Source of the DNA: an uncultured bacterium
Lineage (GTDB): Bacteria > Actinomycetota > Coriobacteriia > Coriobacteriales > Coriobacteriaceae
DNA length: 14,593 nt
NCBI GenBank assembly: GCA_905215765.1
Contig: CAJMRP010000045.1
Coordinates: 1 to 14,593, forward strand
Direction: 5' to 3'
Shown: piece by piece, positions 7,939 through 13,498 of the stretch
How positions within the stretch are numbered: the stretch's first letter is position 1
How the letters are laid out: every line of letters starts with the position of its first letter
Made by a program: the position numbers and the translations under genes
Notes under the pieces: generated by a model
Told to the model about the DNA's origin: nothing
Seen by the model: only the letters and a program-made list of their open reading frames with translations
Databases searched by the model: none

Positions 7939-8912
7939 TGCGAAGTAATGCCAAGTTCCGGCAAAGTATCCTCAAGAGCCGCAAGAGCGGTGGGGTTCAA
8001 GTACTCCTCGTTCAAGCAGCTCTTGTCATATCGAAAACGTGTGTCTCGTGAGCATTCGATGAGTTCTGCAGTAAAGAACTTCTCCCAGCTAAAGAACTTT
8101 GAGCTTTCGATATGTTCAGCGGGGTTAAGCAGCATGTCCTTAATGTGTTTGCTGTTGAATAATCCCGACTTCAACACGAGCCATTCAAACGATTCCGGTA
8201 GGAATAGCTTGATGTTCTTTCGGCGCAATAGAGCAGCTGCTTCCGCAATTTCTGGTCCAAAGGCGGCGCCGTCGGCAATCACGAGGATGTCGTTTTCCGG
8301 TGCGTCCATAATGCAGTTGCAAATGTTTGATTTTCCTCCCGCGCTGATGCACTTAATGCTGCTCTTTTTGCATAGCAAACTGAAGAATTCGTAGCCCGAA
8401 TTTGTGTCCTCGACGATGACAAGCTCGGGCCTCTCGCCTCTAAAATCAGTATCACCGTAAATACGATATGTAGAGGTGTAGACACGAGAGTAAACGGGAT
8501 ACTTCGTTGTGGTTCGGTTGGTGTTCTTAAGACCGTAGATTTCATCAACGCTATAGGGCAGTTGGCGCAGTGACTCTCTGGCGACGATTACGTAGTAGTT
8601 TGAGCTACGTTTTGCTTCATGGGCAAATTCTCTTGATCGAACAAAAGTATTGCCCTCATCAATAAAAACAATACTGCTGGAAATTTCTTGGAGATCTCTG
8701 CGCCAATATTTTCCAGATATTGTTTTACAGGGCACTTTGCAACTTACTGTTACGCCGCTTTGTGCCCCAAGATCTTCGTGAGCTGCCACCATATCAAGCA
8801 AAGTTGTCTTGCCTGTAGCACTGTTACCTTGGATGATGGTCAGATTTCGATTGATGGTCAGTTTAAACTGAACCCGGTTATTTTGAATAGTTACCTTGTA
8901 TGATCCGCGCAT
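7935..8912 (-). CDS. P-loop ATPase with C-terminal TOPRIM-like segment, function unknown
   Basis: A 325-residue protein. A Walker A motif GNSATGKT lies at 29-36 and a hydrophobic Walker B with IDE at 84-86, so ATP binding and hydrolysis are likely. A YYVIVARES stretch (106-114) resembles a sensor strand. The ABC-type LSGGQ signature is absent and the two Walker motifs are close, unlike SMC or standard OLD proteins. A second segment has ELVIVEDTNSGYEFF (E168), AGGKSN (191-196) and ILVIADGAAFG (D214), resembling a TOPRIM domain but lacking the second acid of its DxD motif. The start at 8912 is supported by AAGGGAG 8 bases upstream and a TGATG overlap with the preceding gene's stop; an in-frame ATG at 8933 has no ribosome site. 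Base composition is lower in GC than the glycosyltransferases. Function is unknown; pairing with the upstream gene is clear. Confidence 0.85.
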   Translation of the reverse strand: MRGSYKVTIQNNRVQFKLTINRNLTIIQGNSATGKTTLLDMVAAHEDLGAQSGVTVSCKVPCKTISGKYWRRDLQEISSSIVFIDEGNTFVRSREFAHEAKRSSNYYVIVARESLRQLPYSVDEIYGLKNTNRTTTKYPVYSRVYTSTYRIYGDTDFRGERPELVIVEDTNSGYEFFSLLCKKSSIKCISAGGKSNICNCIMDAPENDILVIADGAAFGPEIAEAAALLRRKNIKLFLPESFEWLVLKSGLFNSKHIKDMLLNPAEHIESSKFFSWEKFFTAELIECSRDTRFRYDKSCLNEEYLNPTALAALEDTLPELGITSH

Positions 8913-9361
8913 CAGGAGTTCTCCCTTAGGCATTTTCCAGCTATGGGGACAAGGTCAAACATCGTGTGAACGACATCGCCTGTGTTCGCAATGGCAGCCG
9001 TGAATTTGCCGTTTCCGAAATCCATTAAATGGTAGAGATTGATTGTTAGATCCTTTTGCGCGGCGATCCTCAGAATCCAGTAGGCGCAATTATCACCGCA
9101 ATTTGAGGCGTTATATATATTCTGCGGCATAAAGTACATAAGCAGTAGTGTTTTGGTGCCGCTGGATAGTTTCTCGGGAGGAATGACGCCTAGAATCTTG
9201 GTATCGATTGCATTGGGGCCTACCACGGTGCCTTTATCGATGGATTTAATGACCCTTTGGGCAAAGGAGTCTTGAAACCACTGGGGCGAATAGACGTTAT
9301 CGAAGTAAACCGACGTGTTGTAGATAACGTTTTCCATATCACCATAGTGAATTGTTAGCAC
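8912..9361 (-). CDS. DUF4869-like small protein, partner of the ATPase
   Basis: A 149-residue protein without signal peptide or membrane segment, so probably cytoplasmic. From memory, its opening (LTIHYGDMENVIYNTSVYFDN), the SGTKTLLLM block and the NCGDNCAYWILRIA block match the DUF4869 family found in Firmicutes and Actinobacteria, whose function is not established. I chose the GTG at 9361 because AAGGAG is 5 bases upstream and family members begin at this LTIHYG; an in-frame ATG at 9391 would add ten residues without a good ribosome site. The stop TGA shares its last base with the ATPase start (TGATG), so the pair is translationally coupled. The CGDNC cysteine pair could bind metal or form a disulfide, which is speculation. 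This gene is the first of the unit, downstream of a TATAAT candidate. Confidence 0.82.
   Translation of the reverse strand: MLTIHYGDMENVIYNTSVYFDNVYSPQWFQDSFAQRVIKSIDKGTVVGPNAIDTKILGVIPPEKLSSGTKTLLLMYFMPQNIYNASNCGDNCAYWILRIAAQKDLTINLYHLMDFGNGKFTAAIANTGDVVHTMFDLVPIAGKCLRENS
8921..8927 (-). promoter_or_regulatory. Ribosome binding site of the ATPase gene
   Basis: On the minus strand AAGGGAG lies inside the end of the DUF4869-like gene, 8 bases before the ATG at 8912. It decides this start over the ATG at 8933. Confidence 0.65.
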
Positions 9362-9366
9362 GTTAG

Positions 9367-9372
9367 CTCCTT
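9367..9372 (-). promoter_or_regulatory. Ribosome binding site deciding a GTG start
   Basis: On the minus strand AAGGAG is 5 bases before the GTG at 9361. It lies within the longer reading frame from 9391, arguing that the longer start is not used. Confidence 0.7.
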
Positions 9373-9403
9373 CGGCTTGCTGATTTGGCATTTAGTGAGA
9401 TTG

Positions 9404-9409
9404 ATTATA
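9404..9409 (-). promoter_or_regulatory. Candidate -10 box for the DUF4869-like/ATPase unit
   Basis: A perfect TATAAT on the minus strand, about 43 bases before the GTG start at 9361. No convincing -35 box stands at 16-18 bases upstream, so an activator could be needed or the match may be fortuitous. Confidence 0.35.
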
Positions 9410-9485
9410 TCGCAGCACATTAGGCGGGGGTTATCGGCCCGCGGTAGATGTGATTGATGACCAAGGTTTGTATTTTGTTGCTTTA

Positions 9486-9517
9486 TTAATCAGTTCACTC
9501 GTTTAATCAGTTCGCTC
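9486..9517 (+). repeat. Tandem 15-base direct repeat in the divergent intergenic region
   Basis: TTAATCAGTTCACTC (9486-9500) recurs as TTAATCAGTTCGCTC (9503-9517), 14 of 15 bases identical and offset by 17 bases. It lies in the 324-base region between the DUF4869-like start (9361) and the wall-binding protein start (9686). Apart from this and the promoter candidates I see no gene in that region. A binding site for a dimeric or tandem-binding regulator is possible. Confidence 0.6.
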
Positions 9518-9617
9518 ATGCGCTAAGTTTGCCTTAGAAGCTATTTAGCGTAACGGTTGAGGTGTGGCGACTCATATTTAAATTGCAGTCACAAAGACAC
9601 CTTTTATCGATTTCCCG

Positions 9618-9646
9618 TTGAAATACTGAATTGATAGTTTAAAAAT
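9618..9646 (+). promoter_or_regulatory. Candidate promoter for the repeat-only wall-binding protein
   Basis: TTGAAA (9618-9623) is followed after 17 bases by the A-rich AAAAAT (9641-9646). The -35 box is good and the -10 box imperfect. The ATG at 9686 follows within about 40 bases, with AAGGA 6 bases before it. Confidence 0.4.
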
Positions 9647-9685
9647 AACTTAAGAGAGCCTTAAATCTCGGAAAAAGGATGTCGT

Positions 9686-10942
9686 ATGAAAAACCTTCGA
9701 GAAAGATGGCACGGACTAACAGTGCTGGGAGTTGTTGCATTTGCCGCTGCCTGCATGACGGTTGCCCCGGCGCCCTCATTTGCTGATATTGCTGGCGGTG
9801 GCGGAGGCGGTGGACCGATTACGGAATGGTGTTCCGACGGTCGTCCGAAGACTGGACTCGTTCGGTGCGAGGACGGCAACCTTCGCTATTTCGATCCCGA
9901 AACTGGCGCCATGGTCACGAACCAGTGGCATAACGAATACGAAGCTGTTTGGTACTATTTTGGCGCTGACGGGATCGCGGTGTCGGGCTGGCAGTCTATC
10001 GGTGGGGACAAGTATTACTTCTACCCCGAAAGCCATGATATGGCATACGGCCGAGTTCAGATTGACGGCAAGAACTACTTCCTGAACACCCCTGGTGCCA
10101 ACGCCGATGGCCGCATGCAGCATAGCGGCTGGCTCTATGACTCCATCTATGGAAAGTGGTTCTATGCGACCTCCAGTGGCGAACTGCTGACCGGTTGGCA
10201 TAATATCGGTGGAACTTGGTATTATTTCGACGAGTATGGTGTCATGCTGACCGGCTGGATCAACGTTTCGGGGACGTGGTACTACGCCAACGCTTCCGGT
10301 GCGATGGCCACTGGCTGGCTCAACATCGGCGGTACGTGGTACTACCTCGACGGCTCGGGCGCCATGGTCGCTAACAGCTGGCGCAGCCTCGGCGGCTCCT
10401 GGTACTGGTTCGGCGACTCCGGTACAATGGCCACTGGGTGGTTCTTGGCAGGCGGCTCTTGGTACTATGCGAGCGGTTCGGGCGCCATGGCAACCGGCTG
10501 GCTCAGCAATGGCGGCACGTGGTATTGGCTCGGAGGTTCGGGCGCTATGGCCTCTAACTCTTGGGCTAACGTTGGTGGAGTTTGGTACTGGTTCGACGAT
10601 TCCGGCGCGATGGTTACCGGCTGGCGTCAGGTCGGCGGTGCCTGGTACTACTTTAGCGGTTCCGGCGCTATGGCCCACGACGCCTGGGTCGGCGACTACT
10701 ACCTCCAGTCTTCCGGTGCCATGGCTACGAATGCCTGGGTTGGCTCCTACTATGTCGGCGAGGACGGCAAGTGGATTCCGGGCTATGGTTTAGTTTGGTA
10801 TAAGAGCGGTAGCCATGTTTACCATACGCATAAGTGCCGTACCGTTGGCAAGGACGCAAAGGGCTATTCGCAGATCTCTATCCAGGAGGCCCAGAGGCGT
10901 GGCGCTTCACGAGAGTGTAAAAACTGCCAGCAAATTGGCTAG
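9686..10942 (+). CDS. Secreted wall-binding repeat protein with C-terminal cysteine motif domain
   Basis: A 418-residue protein. Residues 1-33 form a signal peptide with cleavage likely after SFA. A run of seven glycines (37-43) follows as a flexible linker. From about 65 to 362 there are roughly 20-residue aromatic repeats of the type GW..IGGTWYY.D.SGAMATG, related to choline-binding/glucan-binding repeats, which anchor proteins to wall glycans. The last 50 residues (from about 368) lack the repeat and carry YHTHKC and ECKNC, giving an H-x-x-C plus C-x-x-C pattern with an intervening IQEAQRRGAS. This recalls the short YH..C...eA...G..C..C tails of some secreted bacterial proteins. No catalytic domain is recognisable, so adhesion or a scaffold role is inferred. 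The ATG is supported by AAGGA 6 bases upstream. Confidence 0.9.
   Translation: MKNLRERWHGLTVLGVVAFAAACMTVAPAPSFADIAGGGGGGGPITEWCSDGRPKTGLVRCEDGNLRYFDPETGAMVTNQWHNEYEAVWYYFGADGIAVSGWQSIGGDKYYFYPESHDMAYGRVQIDGKNYFLNTPGANADGRMQHSGWLYDSIYGKWFYATSSGELLTGWHNIGGTWYYFDEYGVMLTGWINVSGTWYYANASGAMATGWLNIGGTWYYLDGSGAMVANSWRSLGGSWYWFGDSGTMATGWFLAGGSWYYASGSGAMATGWLSNGGTWYWLGGSGAMASNSWANVGGVWYWFDDSGAMVTGWRQVGGAWYYFSGSGAMAHDAWVGDYYLQSSGAMATNAWVGSYYVGEDGKWIPGYGLVWYKSGSHVYHTHKCRTVGKDAKGYSQISIQEAQRRGASRECKNCQQIG
9880..10770 (+). repeat. Tandem wall-binding repeat array in the first secreted protein
   Basis: Units of about 60-63 bases encoding GW....GG.WYY...SGAMATG recur throughout. Neighbouring units are similar at DNA level, for example around the GGCTCGGGCGCCATGG-type segments, so expansion by recombination is likely. 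The sampled line at 10381 is 41 of 60 GC. Confidence 0.8.
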
Positions 10943-10968
10943 TACATTACTGAGCTAGTTTTGATTGA

Positions 10969-10996
10969 GGCCCCGTTGCCCTGAGGTGACGGGGCC
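10969..10996 (+). terminator. GC-rich hairpin after the repeat-only protein, possible terminator
   Basis: GGCCCCGT (10969-10976) and ACGGGGCC (10989-10996) form a perfect 8-base stem with a 12-base loop, 26 bases after the stop at 10942. No T-tract follows, so it may be a weak or factor-dependent terminator, or an RNA-stabilising element ahead of the gene at 11023. Confidence 0.45.
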
Positions 10997-11022
10997 ACTG
11001 CGTGATTGGATACTGTGCTGCT

Positions 11023-13233
11023 ATGAAGAAATGGTCATTCGGGGTGCTGGTCTTTTCGGGCCTTGTTTCTTTGGGGCTCCTTTTGGGTTCGCCCTCGATG
11101 TTATACGCCCTTGATTCGAATAACACTGACGAAGGTCCCGCATCTAACGTTGCTATTGCTTCTGTCGAGTCAGGCGTTGATGCTCAGCGCGAATCGACCT
11201 TCGCTGTCGAGCAGAACTCTCAGGTGGATAATGAGACCCCTTCCGAGGTTTCGAATCAAATTATTTGGCATCAGGGGTGGATATCACCCGAAGAAGGGGC
11301 TGGTTTTTGGCGTTGGGGCTTGTCCGACGGAACAATCGCTGTTTCTTCTTGGAGACATATAGACGGTAGCTGGTACTGGTTCGACGACGAAGGTCGAATG
11401 GCTCAGGATGGGTTGGTTCAAGTCGGGGGTGCGACGTATGCCTTCTCCTCTTCGGGCGGAATGCGTGTCGGCTGGTACCTAGATTCTACGGGCTCCACTT
11501 CTGCTTGGCGTTATTTCTCCGGTTCTGGCGCCATGGTAAAAGGCTGGCTTTCAGACGGCAGCAACTGGTATTGGCTGGATGATGAGGGCAAGATGGTCCA
11601 CGATGCGATGCTGCAGATTGGGGGAGCCACGTATGGATTCTCTTCTTCTGGTGCAATGCTTATCGGATGGCATCTTGATGCTTCTGTCTGGCATTATTTT
11701 TCCGGCTCTGGCGCTCTGGTAAAGGGCTGGCTCTCGGATGGGGGTCGTTGGTACTGGCTTGATCCTGCAGACGGTTCTATGGCCACCGGGCTGAATGAAT
11801 GCAATGGCACCTCTTATATCTTTAACAGTTCAGGGGCCATGCTATCCTCCCAGTGGGCACTTATTGACAACAACTGGTATTACGCTGACTCCAACGGCTT
11901 ACTGCATGGAGGTTGGTTACTTCTAGGGAATTCTTGGTATTACCTGGATCCAGGAAGCCATATTATGCTCACGGGCTTTGTGCAAGTGGGCTCGTCCACC
12001 TATTTCCTTACGAGCTCAGGTGCCATGGCAACAGGCTGGGCACTTGCTGATGGTACTTGGTATTACGCCGCATCAAACGGAGCTATTCAACGAGGGCGAT
12101 GGATAAAGTCCGGAAGCGCCTGGTATTACCTTGATGATGTATCCGGCGCAATGCGTACTGGTGAATTTGCGGTAGGAAGCAAGCGCTATTTTTCTTATGA
12201 TTCCGGTGCAATGGCATCTTCGTGCTGGATCAACTTGAACGATGGTATGGCATGGGCGAATTCGTCTGGAGCACTGAGCGAGCCGTTGCCTACTTCATCT
12301 GATGGATCTCCTGTAGTCGCTGATCGTACTGACTCGTCTTCATTGCCAGGTGTGATTCATATTGGAGATGCGGTTTTCTATGCGGATGCGAATGGTGTCG
12401 TTAACGTGGCGTCTGGTTGGATTATGTCGAAAGACGCTTCTGACGAAAGTGGCAATACTTGGTACTACGCATCTTCCAATGGTGTCCTTAAGTCTGGTTG
12501 GCAATATGTCAACGGTGCGTGGTATTGGATGGACCCTTCCACATTCAAGATGAAAACTGGATGGCTTAATGACGGCGGTACGTGGTACTGGCTCCAGCCT
12601 TCGGGTGCCATGTTTGCTAACGGGTGGCTGAAAATCGATGGCGTTGACTATTACTTCAATGCAAGTGGTGCATGGTTGAATACGTCTGGTTCTGTTTTGG
12701 GGGTCAATAGGTCCAGCTTGGTCAATTGGCTTATGAGCCACGAAAACGACGGCTATTACCGTGGAACACGCTACGACACGCATCTCAGCCAGGAAACGTG
12801 CATGTACCCAAAGGGTGATCCGCGTTGGGACGGTTATACGGGCATGAATTGTGGTGGATTTGTATCGCATGCATATATGAAGGCGGGCGGGAATTTAGCT
12901 CCCATTGCCGCCGAGCAGAGCCATTCCCCTTGGAGTGGAGGTCCCGGAAGGGGCGGCTGCGTAAACGCTTATCGTTGGTACGGCTACGCTATCGATACGT
13001 GTGCGAACGTGACTTATTTCAACTCTATTGATGAGTTGTTACGTAGTGGTTTGGCTCGTAAGGGGGACATTGTGTTCTTCAATCCTTACAACCCATATGC
13101 GGACGATAGCCACATTGGCTTTTTCTGGGGCAATTCGCCGAGCGAAAATTTGTTCTGGCATAGTGATGGTTATGGAAATCGCATCTCCGGTTTGACCGCT
13201 TTGGGCCCATCGAAAGTAATACTGATTCGTTAG
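11023..13233 (+). CDS. Secreted NlpC/P60-like cysteine peptidase with wall-binding repeats
   Basis: A 736-residue protein. Residues 1-29 form a signal peptide (MKKWSFGVLV..., cleavage likely after LYA). A low-complexity acidic stretch follows, then aromatic wall-binding repeats from about 82 to 555, interrupted by a Ser/Pro-rich linker near 419-443. The C-terminal domain (about 563-736) has NCGGFVSHAY with C610 as likely nucleophile, SHIGFFWG with H697, and FWHSD with H713. This order of Cys, His and a third polar residue fits NlpC/P60-type enzymes that cut peptide bonds or remodel peptidoglycan stems. I chose the ATG at 11023 because the signal peptide then begins with MKK. An in-frame GTG at 11002 adds seven residues unlike a signal peptide; the ribosome site is weak for both. 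Substrate is inferred, not shown. Confidence 0.87.
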   Translation: MKKWSFGVLVFSGLVSLGLLLGSPSMLYALDSNNTDEGPASNVAIASVESGVDAQRESTFAVEQNSQVDNETPSEVSNQIIWHQGWISPEEGAGFWRWGLSDGTIAVSSWRHIDGSWYWFDDEGRMAQDGLVQVGGATYAFSSSGGMRVGWYLDSTGSTSAWRYFSGSGAMVKGWLSDGSNWYWLDDEGKMVHDAMLQIGGATYGFSSSGAMLIGWHLDASVWHYFSGSGALVKGWLSDGGRWYWLDPADGSMATGLNECNGTSYIFNSSGAMLSSQWALIDNNWYYADSNGLLHGGWLLLGNSWYYLDPGSHIMLTGFVQVGSSTYFLTSSGAMATGWALADGTWYYAASNGAIQRGRWIKSGSAWYYLDDVSGAMRTGEFAVGSKRYFSYDSGAMASSCWINLNDGMAWANSSGALSEPLPTSSDGSPVVADRTDSSSLPGVIHIGDAVFYADANGVVNVASGWIMSKDASDESGNTWYYASSNGVLKSGWQYVNGAWYWMDPSTFKMKTGWLNDGGTWYWLQPSGAMFANGWLKIDGVDYYFNASGAWLNTSGSVLGVNRSSLVNWLMSHENDGYYRGTRYDTHLSQETCMYPKGDPRWDGYTGMNCGGFVSHAYMKAGGNLAPIAAEQSHSPWSGGPGRGGCVNAYRWYGYAIDTCANVTYFNSIDELLRSGLARKGDIVFFNPYNPYADDSHIGFFWGNSPSENLFWHSDGYGNRISGLTALGPSKVILIR
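11266..12690 (+). repeat. Wall-binding repeat array in the NlpC/P60-like protein
   Basis: About twenty aromatic repeats in two blocks, separated by a repeat-free linker at about 12277-12351. The sampled line at 11881 is 28 of 60 GC, lower than the array of the neighbouring upstream gene. Some units form a larger repeated module (see findings). Confidence 0.75.
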
Positions 13234-13244
13234 AATTCCGAGTT

Positions 13245-13269
13245 GTAGGGGACTCTCTGGGCCCCCTAC
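13245..13269 (+). terminator. Hairpin after the NlpC/P60-like gene, probable terminator
   Basis: GTAGGGG (13245-13251) pairs with CCCCTAC (13263-13269) over an 11-base loop, starting 11 bases after the stop. It is followed by CTTTCT, a short pyrimidine tract, so termination is plausible though not strong. Confidence 0.5.
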
Positions 13270-13285
13270 CTTTCTGACATCTGGT

Positions 13286-13313
13286 TTGAAAGTTTATTTG
13301 AAGTCGGTATTCT
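13286..13313 (+). promoter_or_regulatory. Candidate promoter upstream of the GH25 gene
   Basis: TTGAAA (13286-13291) and TATTCT (13308-13313) are 16 bases apart, just downstream of the hairpin at 13245. Transcription would start near 13320, directly before the AGGAGG at 13324, giving a leader of about 180 bases for the GH25 gene. Confidence 0.4.
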
Positions 13314-13334
13314 TGGGGGCAAGAGGAGGGGGCA

Positions 13335-13364
13335 ATGAGCCTGCGGGTTCAACCCTGCCGGTAA
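13335..13364 (+). CDS. Possible nine-codon leader ORF (tentative)
   Basis: A perfect AGGAGG (13324-13329) lies 5 bases before ATG at 13335, which opens MSLRVQPCR and stops at TAA (13362-13364). The ribosome site is stronger than that of the GH25 gene 135 bases downstream (GAGG only). An imperfect stem around GGGT-TCA-ACCC falls within it, followed by a T-rich stretch (13365-13379). It could be a regulatory leader peptide or simply chance; there is no homology evidence. Confidence 0.25.
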   Translation: MSLRVQPCR

Positions 13365-13498
13365 GTTCTTCTTTTCTTTGCAGCATTGCGCCCAACTATT
13401 TATTGTCCTAGATGGCATCTTGTCCTGTTAGATGTTCGGGAATCTTTCATAGCTATGCTGTAAGCTAGACGCAATCAAGAGCGAATGACGAGGTTTAC

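Noticed and set aside
9424..9442. GCGGG/CCCGC inverted repeat upstream of the DUF4869-like gene
   Set aside because: The stem is only 5 bases with a 9-base loop and no T-tract; it is too weak to call a terminator or operator.
9776..10678. A 300-codon minus-strand open frame opposite the wall-binding repeats
   Set aside because: Its repetitive protein merely mirrors the plus-strand repeats; no start signal.
9880..12690. Repeat arrays considered as CRISPR
   Set aside because: The repeats are coding, in frame and degenerate, with no constant repeat and unique spacer pattern and no cas genes.
13340..13361. GGGTTCAACCC segment resembling a tRNA T-arm
   Set aside because: The loop and stem lengths are wrong for a T-arm and there is no acceptor, D or anticodon arm around it, so neither a tRNA nor an attachment site is supported.
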